From assembly GCA_963422675.2 (NCBI GenBank), contig CAXVYS010000029.1:1-64000 (forward strand): a stretch of 64,000 nt of DNA. The letters run 5' to 3'. Under the pieces are notes generated by a model. That model did not search any database and was not told where the DNA came from. It was given only the letters and a program-made list of their open reading frames with translations. The position numbers and the translations under genes are program-made. Origin of the DNA: UBA4416 sp963422675. Lineage in GTDB: Bacteria > Bacteroidota > Bacteroidia > B-17B0 > Aurantibacillaceae. Below, piece by piece: positions 51,495 to 59,902 of the stretch (the stretch's first letter is position 1; each line of letters starts with the position of its first letter).

Positions 51495-52586
51495 TTACAT
51501 TTTTGTGTAAGTAACAGTTTCAGTTAACACTTGGTTAATACCGTTAGCAGTATAAGCACAAGTTCCACCATTGTAACCAGCAGCATTAGAGTTTGCATAG
51601 TTAAAAGTGATTACTAAAGTAGTTGCATTTAAAGTTGTGATAGTCCAAGGGTTAGAAGTAGCAACTGGGTTAGATACACCAGAATTAGCAATTGGAGTTC
51701 CAGAAGCATCAGCTTTAAGAAGTGGGTGAGTCCAAGAAGTTAATTGAGATGCATTTTTCACCTGGTAAGAACCAGTTGAATTAACGTTACCGTTACCATC
51801 ATAAGTAGTGATGTTACCAAAACCAGAAAGAGAAGCATTTTTTACTTCAATTTTAGCAGCAGTAGAGAAAGTTGTTACTGAATAAGGCATGTTAACGTTA
51901 GCAGTACAAGTTACAGCAGAACCATTGAAAGTGTTAGTTAAAACGTGGCTGGAAATTTTCCAGAAACCTACTAACATAGATTGAGTTACGTTATCTCCAG
52001 AAGCACCAGTTACAGTGATTGTAGAAGAATAAGTACTACGAACTGTACGGTTGTTTGAAAACGCAGTTAAAGTAACAATATAAGAACCGTTGTTAGCATA
52101 AGAGTGAGTTTGTACAGGATTAACCGGTTGAGTTAAGTTATTTTGGTAACCATCACCGAAATCCCAAGAAAGTTCGTCAGCTTCAGTTGAAGTAGACATG
52201 AAAGTAACGATTTCATTTGCAGATACAGCAGTTTTAGAAGTAAACATTGCATTAGTACCTTTTTCAGAAACTGTAATTACGATAGCCGGAGCATCAGAAG
52301 GTTTTTTACCGTTTTTCTTAGCTACAGTTAAAGTTACATTATAAGTTCCAGCTTTTGCGTAAGCATGAGAAATCATGTTTTGATTAGACATTGATTGAGT
52401 TCCATCACCAAAATCCCACATTGCTTTAGCGTCAGCTTCAGATGTGTTAGTGAAGTTAACCGGTTCTCCGATTTTTACCGCAGTTTTGTCAGAAGTAAAG
52501 CTAGCCGAAGGTTTTTTACATGAAAATGTAAGGAATAACGTTCCAACTGCTAAAGCTGTAACGATTTTTGAAATTTGTTTTTTCAT
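51495..52586 (-). CDS. PKD-domain surface lipoprotein
   Basis: The 363-residue product has a lipoprotein signal peptide with lipobox FSC (Cys23) followed by KKPSAS. Two PKD domains follow (about 28-110 and 115-195), each with the WDFGDG core, and then a C-terminal domain of about 165 residues with repeated T-T-x-T strands (LVGFWKISSHVLTNTFNGSAVTC), reminiscent of lipocalin-like or DUF5004-type domains, though I cannot assign it. It is probably exposed on the outer membrane. Its codon choice looks more uniform than that of its neighbours, which may reflect high expression. Confidence 0.85.
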   Translation of the reverse strand: MKKQISKIVTALAVGTLFLTFSCKKPSASFTSDKTAVKIGEPVNFTNTSEADAKAMWDFGDGTQSMSNQNMISHAYAKAGTYNVTLTVAKKNGKKPSDAPAIVITVSEKGTNAMFTSKTAVSANEIVTFMSTSTEADELSWDFGDGYQNNLTQPVNPVQTHSYANNGSYIVTLTAFSNNRTVRSTYSSTITVTGASGDNVTQSMLVGFWKISSHVLTNTFNGSAVTCTANVNMPYSVTTFSTAAKIEVKNASLSGFGNITTYDGNGNVNSTGSYQVKNASQLTSWTHPLLKADASGTPIANSGVSNPVATSNPWTITTLNATTLVITFNYANSNAAGYNGGTCAYTANGINQVLTETVTYTKM

Positions 52587-52612
52587 TTTTTAAGGTTTAG
52601 AATTATTTGTCG

Positions 52613-52620
52613 CAAAAGTA
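52613..52620 (-). promoter_or_regulatory. -7 box of the PKD lipoprotein gene
   Basis: On the minus strand TACTTTTG matches TAnnTTTG, 26 bp before the ATG at 52586. Confidence 0.6.
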
Positions 52621-52848
52621 AGTAAATTTTTTAATGAAAAAGGGGGTGTTTGTTAAGGAATGTTATTTATTTTATTAAATCACTATATATGAGTATTCGT
52701 TAATTAGTCTATAAAATTTATAAACTGAACGAAGCTACTATTTAATTGAGCCAATATGTGTTTTCGGTTATTAAAGGAAAATTAATCGTTTTTTAAGTGT
52801 AAATTAAGAAGCATTCTAAATTAGATTTAAACGAAAAATTTAACTTTT

Positions 52849-52863
52849 TTAACACGGTGTTAA
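52849..52863. promoter_or_regulatory. 15-bp dyad TTAACAC-G-GTGTTAA
   Basis: Perfect 7-bp arms around one base, 6 bp from the following terminator hairpin; either an operator for the PKD gene or an extra termination hairpin. Confidence 0.35.
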
Positions 52864-52868
52864 GAGCT

Positions 52869-52899
52869 AAAAAAAGGGCTTTTACACCGTAAAAGCCCT
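52869..52899 (-). terminator. Terminator after the ECF sigma gene
   Basis: On the minus strand AGGGCTTTTAC / GTAAAAGCCCT forms an 11-bp stem with a 3-nt loop, followed by TTTTTTT. Confidence 0.92.
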
Positions 52900-52930
52900 C
52901 TAACAAATCTCAACAAAAACATTCTTTTTA

Positions 52931-53524
52931 TTAAATGTATATTTCTACATTTTTTTCTTCCAGCATCTTTTTAAGATTAATTAAAGCATAACGCATTCTA
53001 CCCAAAGATGTATTAATAGATACATTGGTAAATTCAGAAATCTCTTTGAAGCTCATATCATAATAGGTACGCATAATAACCACTTCTTTCTGATCCTGTG
53101 GTAATTCGTTTATAACCAGTCGTATCGCTTCTTTAAAGGCTCGGATTTCTTCGGTATCCTTGGATTTTATATCCTGTTCAGGGATAATATCAAAAATGCT
53201 GGTTTCTTCACCTTCATCATTTATAACAGATGAAATACTTGGCATTTTTTTAATTTTCCGGTAATGGTCAATGATCAGGTTCTTTGAAATACGCAGAATC
53301 CATGGTAAAAACTTACCTTCTTCATTATATTGCCCTTTTTTTAAGGTTTGAATCACTTTAAAGAATGTTTCCTGAAAAACATCTTCCGAGAGTTCTTTAT
53401 TACGCGTAATAAGGTATATATAAGAAAATATACGGCGCTTATGGCGTTTTATTAAGATCGAAAGAGGTGCTTCGTTACCCTTCATGTAGAGCTTAATAAG
53501 CTCGTTATCAGATAGAAATTGCAT
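52931..53524 (-). CDS. ECF-type RNA polymerase sigma factor
   Basis: The 197-residue product has region 2 (about 20-90: HKRRIFSYIYLITRNKELSEDVFQETFFKV, with the FLPWILRISKNLIIDHYRK motif) and region 4 (about 130-190: LPQDQKEVVIMRTYYDMSFKEISEFTNVSINTSLGRMRYAL). It directs RNA polymerase to a set of stress- or envelope-related promoters. No anti-sigma gene adjoins it, so regulation is unknown; the NTSLGRMRYA ending is typical of a widespread Bacteroidota ECF group. It appears monocistronic. Confidence 0.93.
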   Translation of the reverse strand: MQFLSDNELIKLYMKGNEAPLSILIKRHKRRIFSYIYLITRNKELSEDVFQETFFKVIQTLKKGQYNEEGKFLPWILRISKNLIIDHYRKIKKMPSISSVINDEGEETSIFDIIPEQDIKSKDTEEIRAFKEAIRLVINELPQDQKEVVIMRTYYDMSFKEISEFTNVSINTSLGRMRYALINLKKMLEEKNVEIYI

Positions 53525-53673
53525 AGTTTTTACTACAAGTTAAATTTTAATACACTAAAAAATTTAAGTAGAGTTTATACTATGGCAAAAGGGTTTTAAG
53601 AATTTATGGGTTAAAGATAGTTAATTTCAGAAAATCTTTCTTGTTAATTTGGGTGAAATGTGTTATTCAATTA

Positions 53674-54702
53674 TTAAAAGAAAGATCCCAGTACGTGAAG
53701 TAATTTATCCACCTGGCTATGCCATAACAATCTTGCGGAATCTTCATCCGATTTATCGGCAGCAAAGTCTGTAATAATAAGAGAAATATCATTGGTTAAT
53801 TCATCTTTCTGCGTTCTGAATTCAAAATAACTTCCATCGTTTTTATCCAACCATTGGTAACGGATAAAGGTTGGTGGAATTTCTTTTACCAATTTGGCTT
53901 GTTGTTCCTGCCCATCCCATGAAAAAGTAAATATACCGTTACGAATCGTTACATCATCACAAAACCATTCAGATAAACCGCTTTCAGTACTTACAAATTC
54001 AAATACCATATCTTCTGAAGCTCTTATCACAAATTCCATTTCAAATTTACCGTTCGGTTCTTTAATAAATTTTACCGGGCCGGTATCTTCTTTTCTAAAA
54101 GTAGTAGGAGCAACGATCGGTTTTTTTACAATAACCGGTTTCTCTTTTTTCACTTTTACAGGCTTAGGTGCTTTTACTACCACCGGCTTCGGTTCTGCCT
54201 TGGGAGCTTTTACCGTTATAGCTTTAGCTATTTTTACAGGAACTGTTTTTACCACTTTTTTAGTCACAATAGGTCGTGAAGCTTTAACAGCTACAGCTTT
54301 TGCTTTAACCACCGGTTTCTTTACAGCTTTAATTATTTTCTTTGCGGGTTTAGCAGCTTTTTTTGCTACAGGCTTAACTATTTTCTTAACTACTTTTTTT
54401 GTTACGACTGGTCGTGAAGCTTTCTTGATTGCTTTTTTTGGAGCAGATTTTTTAGCAACAGGTTTCGCGGTTTTTTTAACGACAGCTTTTTTAGTAGCTG
54501 CTTTTTTCGCTACCACTTTTTTAACTGCTGCTTTTTTTACAGGCGCTTTAGCTTTAACCACAGGTTTTTTTGCCACGGCTTTTTTCGCGATCGGTTTAAC
54601 GATTTTCTTCTTCACAGCTGCCTTTTTTGCAACCGGTTTTTTAGTTGCTTTTTTCGGAGCTGTTTTTTTATTTTTTGATGAAGCTTTCGTTTTTGTCGAC
54701 AT
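53674..54702 (-). CDS. START-like (SRPBCC) protein fused to H1-like Lys/Ala/Pro repeats
   Basis: The 342-residue product begins with about 200 residues made almost only of Lys, Ala, Val and Pro (KKAPKKATKKPVAKKAAVKK and similar), including two copies of ASRPxVTKKVVK (near residues 94 and 142). The last 130 residues form a START-like domain of the Bacteroidota type: KFEMEFVIRASEDMVFEFVS, GLSEWFCDDVTIRNGIFTFSWDG, FIRYQWLDKNDGSYFEFR and LLWHSQVDKLLHVLGSFF. The START-like protein usually stands alone at about 130 residues. The fused tail resembles histone H1 and bacterial Hc1-like proteins and should bind DNA or RNA. Function unknown. Confidence 0.88.
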   Translation of the reverse strand: MSTKTKASSKNKKTAPKKATKKPVAKKAAVKKKIVKPIAKKAVAKKPVVKAKAPVKKAAVKKVVAKKAATKKAVVKKTAKPVAKKSAPKKAIKKASRPVVTKKVVKKIVKPVAKKAAKPAKKIIKAVKKPVVKAKAVAVKASRPIVTKKVVKTVPVKIAKAITVKAPKAEPKPVVVKAPKPVKVKKEKPVIVKKPIVAPTTFRKEDTGPVKFIKEPNGKFEMEFVIRASEDMVFEFVSTESGLSEWFCDDVTIRNGIFTFSWDGQEQQAKLVKEIPPTFIRYQWLDKNDGSYFEFRTQKDELTNDISLIITDFAADKSDEDSARLLWHSQVDKLLHVLGSFF

Positions 54703-55004
54703 AACCTATATATTTTTCGTGAAATATATAAATAAAATTGTTCTTTAAAAAATAAAATCGTTAAATTTTTGCAGAATTATACTATTTATTAGGGTAGGGT
54801 TTGTTTAAAAACCGAATGATCTTAATCCTTAAATTCAAATTCATTGGCAGGACAAGGATGCTGCTCCTTGAAAGATCTCTTTTAAAGGGCTTTAGCAGGG
54901 GCTGTTTTAATCGTATAACTGGTTTTATATAAAATACATTAAATATTTACTTACAAAATGCCTTTCATGCGTTCTAAGCCAAGTAAAAAATTATCTTTGA
55001 GCCC
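54703..55004. other. Intergenic region between divergent START-like gene and mutL
   Basis: These 302 bp contain the mutL -7 box at the right end. Nothing else is supported: no hairpin with a T-tract and no coding frame longer than a few dozen codons. Confidence 0.6.
54992..54999 (+). promoter_or_regulatory. -7 box of mutL, near-leaderless
   Basis: TATCTTTG matches TAnnTTTG. Five bases separate it from the ATG at 55005, so transcription should start at or next to the start codon. Confidence 0.6.
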
Positions 55005-56852
55005 ATGCAAAATGTAATAACGCTTTTACCGGAAAGTGTAGCTAATCAAATAGCTGCAGGTGAAGTTGTGCAAAGGCCTGCGTCTATTGTAAAGGAATTA
55101 ATGGAAAACGCGATTGATGCCAAGGCTACTTTTATAAAATTGATTGTAAAAGATGCCGGTAAAACGCTTGTTCAGGTAATCGATAATGGTTCGGGAATGA
55201 ACCCCGTAGATGCACGTATGGCTTTTGAACGCCATGCTACTTCTAAGATTAAAAAAGCGGAAGATCTGTTTCAACTTCATACCAAAGGATTTAGAGGAGA
55301 GGCATTGGCAAGTATCGCTGCGGTAGCCCAGGTAGAACTTAAAACGAAGCGTGAAGAGGATGTTGTAGGACAATTAGTAGAGATTGAAGGTAATAAATTT
55401 ATTAAACAGGAAGAGTGCCAGGCACAAACAGGTTCTTCATTTAGTGTAAAGAATTTATTTTTTAATATTCCTGCAAGACGTAATTTCCTGAAAGATGATA
55501 GCATTGAATTAAAACATATTATTGATGAGTTTGAACGTGTGGCGATGCCTCACTCTAATATTCACTTTCAATTATTTAGTAACGGGAACGAATTATATAA
55601 TTTACCGGCTTCAAATCTTATGGAGCGTTTATCGGGTTTGTTTAGTAAATCGTTACAAACCAAGCTGGTTCAGGTAAACGAAGTAACCGATGTGGTAAAG
55701 ATAAGTGGTTATGTAGGGAAACCTGAAAGTGCTAAAAAGCGCCGGGGTGACCAGTATTTTTTTGTGAACGACCGTTTTATTAAAAGTCCTTACCTGCACC
55801 ATTCCATTGCCGAAGCTTACCGCGAATTAATTCCGCATGATGCACATCCTGCTTACTATTTATTTTTAGAAGTTGATCCGCAAACTATTGATATTAATAT
55901 TCATCCTACCAAGACAGAAATAAAATTCCAGGACGAAAAAATTATTTATGCTTTGTTGCATAGTGCTGTAAAACGTGCTTTAGGGAAAGCTAACCTGGCT
56001 CCGAGCCTTGATTTCAATGCAGAAATGAGTTTTGATATTGATTATACAAAAACGGTAAGCCAGCCACAGGTAACGGTTAATAAAGAGTATAACCCTTTTA
56101 ATAAAGAATCTAACAGCGGTAGAAGTTCTTACCCTAAAGAGAACGATACACAGCTTCAGAAACATAATAAGCAGAATTGGGAAAGTCTTTACGACAATTA
56201 TAATTCAGCAAATTATACAGAAGAAATAAAACAAATTCAAACGGAACAACCCCTACAGCAAGGCTTACTGGGTTATGATCATACAGAATACAAAGGGTTT
56301 CAGTTATATAATAAATATATTATTTCTGCCCACCAAAGCGGTTTGTTTGTGATAGACCAGCAGCGGGCGCATGAACGTATTTTATATGAACATTACCTGG
56401 CAACCAAATCGCAAAAAACACCTACGGCATCGCAGCAATTACTGTTTCCGGTAACGCTGGAATTAACGCCCAATGATTTTACGTTAATAGGAACCTTAAT
56501 GCCGCATTTTAAGCAATTAGGTTTTGATATAGAACCTTTTGGAAAAAATACGATGGTCGTGCAGGGTAGTCCTGCCGAATTAGGAGAATTTAACACGCAG
56601 GAAATGGTGGAAGGTATTTTGGAAACCTATAAATTAAATACCTTTGATGTGAAACTGGATCCTTTTGAGAATATGTGCATCAGTATGGCAAAAAGTGCGG
56701 GGATCAAATACGGTAAAACGCTACAGGAAGAAGAAATTGCTTTAATGATTGAGCATTTATTTTCCTGCCAAAACCCTATGTATAGCCCAAGTGGAAAACC
56801 GGTGATTATGGAAATGAGTAAAATTGATTTAGAAGCATTTTTTAAAAAGTAG
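55005..56852 (+). CDS. mutL: DNA mismatch repair protein MutL
   Basis: The 615-residue product has the GHKL ATPase domain (about 1-210): motif I IAAGEVVQRPASIVKELMENAID, motif II DNGSGM and motif III FRGEALASIAAVA. The transducer domain follows (about 215-335), then a variable linker (335-420) and a C-terminal dimerisation domain. The position of the endonuclease motif DQHAx2Ex4E reads DQQRAHERILYE and the last metal motif reads YSPSGKP rather than CPHGRP, so nicking activity is doubtful. The start is fixed by the family N-terminus. First of a run with two rhomboid genes, 8 bp upstream of the first. Confidence 0.96.
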   Translation: MQNVITLLPESVANQIAAGEVVQRPASIVKELMENAIDAKATFIKLIVKDAGKTLVQVIDNGSGMNPVDARMAFERHATSKIKKAEDLFQLHTKGFRGEALASIAAVAQVELKTKREEDVVGQLVEIEGNKFIKQEECQAQTGSSFSVKNLFFNIPARRNFLKDDSIELKHIIDEFERVAMPHSNIHFQLFSNGNELYNLPASNLMERLSGLFSKSLQTKLVQVNEVTDVVKISGYVGKPESAKKRRGDQYFFVNDRFIKSPYLHHSIAEAYRELIPHDAHPAYYLFLEVDPQTIDINIHPTKTEIKFQDEKIIYALLHSAVKRALGKANLAPSLDFNAEMSFDIDYTKTVSQPQVTVNKEYNPFNKESNSGRSSYPKENDTQLQKHNKQNWESLYDNYNSANYTEEIKQIQTEQPLQQGLLGYDHTEYKGFQLYNKYIISAHQSGLFVIDQQRAHERILYEHYLATKSQKTPTASQQLLFPVTLELTPNDFTLIGTLMPHFKQLGFDIEPFGKNTMVVQGSPAELGEFNTQEMVEGILETYKLNTFDVKLDPFENMCISMAKSAGIKYGKTLQEEEIALMIEHLFSCQNPMYSPSGKPVIMEMSKIDLEAFFKK

Positions 56853-56860
56853 AATAGTGT

Positions 56861-57487
56861 ATGAGTTACCAGGAATTTAAGCCACGCCAGTTTCAGCAAA
56901 TACCCCCAGTAGTTAAAAATATTTTAATTATCAATGTTGTTTTATTTGTTGCCAAAGAATTATTAAGTAATAAAATAAATCTAGACAGATACCTTGATCT
57001 TTACCCGATAAACACGCCTTATTTTAAGCCTTACCAGTTTATTACCTATATGTTTATGCATGCTAATTTTGGGCATATTCTTTTTAATATGTTTGGTGTT
57101 TATATGTTTGGTTCTATTTTGGAAAACATATGGGGTTCAAAACGATTTCTGAATTTTTACATACTCTGTGGGTTGGGAGCAGCGGCGTTACAATTAGGCA
57201 TCAGTTATTTTAACGGTGAGTATACTATACTACTTGGGGCATCCGGCGCCTTATTCGGGTTATTGGTAGCTTTTGCCATGATGTTTCCTAATACCTATTT
57301 AAACATCTATTTTTTAGTTCCCGTAAAAGCAAAATATTTAGTAACGGCTTATGGCTTATTTGAATTAATATCCGGTTTTTTAAATCGTGAAGGGGATAAT
57401 ATTGGCCATTTTGCTCATCTTGGTGGCTTACTGGTTGGTGTTATCATTATGCTGATATGGAAACGAAACAAAACTTTTTTTTATTAA
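56861..57487 (+). CDS. Rhomboid intramembrane serine protease (first of tandem)
   Basis: The 208-residue product has six predicted membrane segments. The catalytic dyad is Ser128 (LLGASGALFG) and His186 (GHFAHLGG). The HANFGHILFNM motif (near 67-77) is the conserved loop-1 helix region. It cuts membrane proteins within or near their transmembrane segments. Substrates unknown. Between mutL and a second rhomboid gene, spaced 8 and 4 bp, so the three are very likely cotranscribed. Confidence 0.93.
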   Translation: MSYQEFKPRQFQQIPPVVKNILIINVVLFVAKELLSNKINLDRYLDLYPINTPYFKPYQFITYMFMHANFGHILFNMFGVYMFGSILENIWGSKRFLNFYILCGLGAAALQLGISYFNGEYTILLGASGALFGLLVAFAMMFPNTYLNIYFLVPVKAKYLVTAYGLFELISGFLNREGDNIGHFAHLGGLLVGVIIMLIWKRNKTFFY

Positions 57488-57491
57488 AGAC

Positions 57492-58316
57492 ATGTCCTTT
57501 TTTCAAAACATAAAAAACGAGTTGCAAAAACACAATACCCTTACAATTTTACTAATTGTAAATATTGCGCTGTTTTTTATTATCAATATCAGTTCGGGCA
57601 TATTTTCATTCCCTCTTTATAACTACCTGGCTCTGCCATTGCAGTTCAATTTATTTCTGACACATTTCTGGACCTTATTTACTTATATGTTCTCGCATAA
57701 AGATCTGGGACATGTATTTTATAATATGCTGTTATTGTATTTCACAGCGCAAACGTTTCTTAATTTACTTTCTCAAAAAAAGCTGCTGTATGTTTATATC
57801 ATGAGTGGTTTGTTTGGAGGAGTATTATTATTAGTACTTTCCATTGCTTTTCCCGGTTTATTTTCCGGTTCCATTTTATTTGGTGCATCGGCAGCGGTAA
57901 TAGGCATTGTAGCCAGTTTGGCAACGTATATTCCTAATTTACAGGTAAGCCTTTTCGGAATCATTGAAATGCGCTATAAATATTACGCTTTATTAGTATT
58001 TGCGTTAACCACAATTATTGATTTTAACATTAATACGGGAGGTAAAATTTCTCATTTTGGAGGAGCTTTATTTGGGTTATTCTTTGGTTATATGCTCAGG
58101 AAGGGAAAAGATATTTCATCTTTTTCGATTTTTAAATCTGGTAAAAAAACAACGTTAAAAATTGTTCAGCATAATAAAGGCAATACTTCTGTACCCTCTA
58201 ATTCTGCAAGCCAGCATACGGTTGATACGCTATTAGATAAAATATCTAAAATAGGGTATGATAATTTAACAAAAGAAGAAAAAGCCTTGTTGTTTAAACT
58301 TTCTCAGAAAAAATAA
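57492..58316 (+). CDS. Rhomboid-family protease (second of tandem) with C-terminal tail
   Basis: The 274-residue product has six membrane segments with Ser133 in LFGASAAVIG and His188 in KISHFGGALFG. The Gly after the catalytic Ser found in GxSG is replaced by Ala (GASA); this occurs in other Bacteroidota members and may not abolish activity. A cytoplasmic tail of about 65 residues ends with a small conserved segment, LLDKISKIGYDNLTKEEKALLFKLS, found in this type of Bacteroidota rhomboid. It starts 4 bp after the first rhomboid gene. Confidence 0.9.
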   Translation: MSFFQNIKNELQKHNTLTILLIVNIALFFIINISSGIFSFPLYNYLALPLQFNLFLTHFWTLFTYMFSHKDLGHVFYNMLLLYFTAQTFLNLLSQKKLLYVYIMSGLFGGVLLLVLSIAFPGLFSGSILFGASAAVIGIVASLATYIPNLQVSLFGIIEMRYKYYALLVFALTTIIDFNINTGGKISHFGGALFGLFFGYMLRKGKDISSFSIFKSGKKTTLKIVQHNKGNTSVPSNSASQHTVDTLLDKISKIGYDNLTKEEKALLFKLSQKK

Positions 58317-58354
58317 CTCCTAATAATTAAATAATTTGCTAAATTGTAACCAGT

Positions 58355-59899
58355 ATGTTTAAATTGGTTTTATTTTTTAGCTTGTTTTTAGCGTTTCTTT
58401 CGGCCCATTCCCAACCCGGTAAAAGATATGATGTGACTGATGCCAATGATCATTTTGGTCATCATAATTACCTGATGGCACTTCCTATCTATAAAGAAGT
58501 ATTAAAAGAAGATAAGAATAATGCAGAGGTTAATTATAAAATAGGGCAGTGTTATTTATGTACCAATATTAATAAATCAGAAGCCATTAAGTATTTGGAG
58601 GTTTGCAGTAAAAATCCAAAAGCGCCTACAGAAGTATGGTACCAGTTAGGAATTGCCTACCGTTTAGGATCTAAAATAGATGATGCTATTAAATCTTTTG
58701 AAAAATATAAAGAACTGGAACCTAAGAAGAATAAACTAACCGACCGGCAAATAGAGATTTGTAATAACGCTAAAGTATTAATGCTTAATCCGGCAAACGT
58801 AAGCTTTAGTAATTTGGGTAAAGAGATCAATTCTGAGTTTGCCGATTATTACCCATGGATTACACAGGATGAGAGTTTTTTAGCCTTTACTACGCGCCGC
58901 AAAGGTACTACAGCCGGAAGGCTGGAAGTTGACGGGTATTATGCATCAGATATTTATACCAGTAAAGTTGAAAACGGGAAGTGGAAAAAAGCGGAAAATG
59001 CGGGTGCTAAAATTAATTCTTCTTTAGATGAGCAGGTCGTTGGCTTAAAAGCTGATGGTTCTGAAATGATCATTTATATTGATCATATTGATAAGTATGG
59101 AGATATTTATTCATCCTTAAAAAAGAACGATGCCTATGTAAAATATATGCCTTTTCCCGATTACATTAATAAAAAAACGGAACACTCGGCATCGGTGAGT
59201 GCCGACGGAAATACTATGTTCTTTGTGAGAGGAGAAACCAGGGAGGATCAAACCGATATTTTTATGTGCCGTAAATTACCAAATGGAAAATGGAGCGAGC
59301 CTTTTTTACTGGGAGAAGAGATAAATACACCTTATCATGAGGATTTTCCTTATTTATCAACGGATGGAGTCACACTTTATTTTTCGTCGGAAGGCCATAA
59401 TTCTATGGGAGGCTTCGATCTGTTTAAAACGGTATGGAATCCTGAAGAAAATACCTGGACCAAAGCAGAGAATTTAGGTTATCCTTTAAATACAACCGAT
59501 GACGACAGAAGTATTAGCCTAACAGCTGATAACAGAGTAGGCTATATCAGTGCTTTACGGAGTGGTGGCCAGGGAGATCTGGATATTTACCGTGTAAAAT
59601 TTAATGATGTAGATCAGAAGGTAACTTTATATTTAGGAAATGTAGTTTTGGGAGATTCCCTGGCGAAGCCAAAAGAATATATTGTGACTATTTTAGCAAT
59701 TAACCAGGCCACGCAGGAAGAATTAAGTTTTTTACCTAACCCCACCAATGGTAAATTGGTAATGGCCTTACCGGCCGGAGCTTATGATGTTACAGTAATG
59801 GCTGATGGTTATACAGAACTGAAAGATAAAATTATTGTTTCTGATCTGGGATTGCCGGTTTCGGAAGAAAAAAAACAGTATCACTTAAAAAAACAATAA
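58355..59899 (+). CDS. TPR and PD40-propeller secreted protein (PorE-like without OmpA)
   Basis: The 514-residue product has a signal peptide (about 1-19, ending AHSQ), TPR repeats (about 35-145) and a PD40/WD40-like propeller (about 150-420, with LSTDGVTLYFSSEGHNSMGGFDLFK and RSGGQGDLDIYR). A small regulatory-like beta domain follows (about 425-505). The N-terminal two thirds resemble the PorE-like protein at 47483, but there is no OmpA domain, so it cannot be tethered to peptidoglycan in that way. It starts 38 bp after the second rhomboid gene, perhaps in the same transcript. Confidence 0.85.
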   Translation: MFKLVLFFSLFLAFLSAHSQPGKRYDVTDANDHFGHHNYLMALPIYKEVLKEDKNNAEVNYKIGQCYLCTNINKSEAIKYLEVCSKNPKAPTEVWYQLGIAYRLGSKIDDAIKSFEKYKELEPKKNKLTDRQIEICNNAKVLMLNPANVSFSNLGKEINSEFADYYPWITQDESFLAFTTRRKGTTAGRLEVDGYYASDIYTSKVENGKWKKAENAGAKINSSLDEQVVGLKADGSEMIIYIDHIDKYGDIYSSLKKNDAYVKYMPFPDYINKKTEHSASVSADGNTMFFVRGETREDQTDIFMCRKLPNGKWSEPFLLGEEINTPYHEDFPYLSTDGVTLYFSSEGHNSMGGFDLFKTVWNPEENTWTKAENLGYPLNTTDDDRSISLTADNRVGYISALRSGGQGDLDIYRVKFNDVDQKVTLYLGNVVLGDSLAKPKEYIVTILAINQATQEELSFLPNPTNGKLVMALPAGAYDVTVMADGYTELKDKIIVSDLGLPVSEEKKQYHLKKQ

Positions 59900-59902
59900 A
59901 CT

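Larger units (their letters stand above)
52587..52930. other. Intergenic region between the ECF sigma gene and the PKD gene
   Basis: These 344 bp hold the promoter of the PKD gene (-7 box 52613-52620), a 15-bp dyad (52849-52863) and the terminator of the sigma-factor gene (52869-52899). The part between (52621-52848) is AT-rich with no feature I can support. Confidence 0.6.

Noticed and set aside
7061..52800. Recurring TTTTTTAAGTGT-like words in spacers (7061, 8169, 13770, 17211 reverse, 17333, 52793)
   Set aside because: In AT-rich spacers a six-base core AAGTGT is expected several times by chance, and the positions relative to start codons are not consistent.
53894..54748. 284-codon plus-strand frame rich in Phe, Ala and Thr
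   Set aside because: It is the reverse complement of the Lys/Ala/Pro repeats of the START-like fusion gene; AAA and GCT codons read backwards give long open frames. The minus-strand gene has a recognised domain and start.
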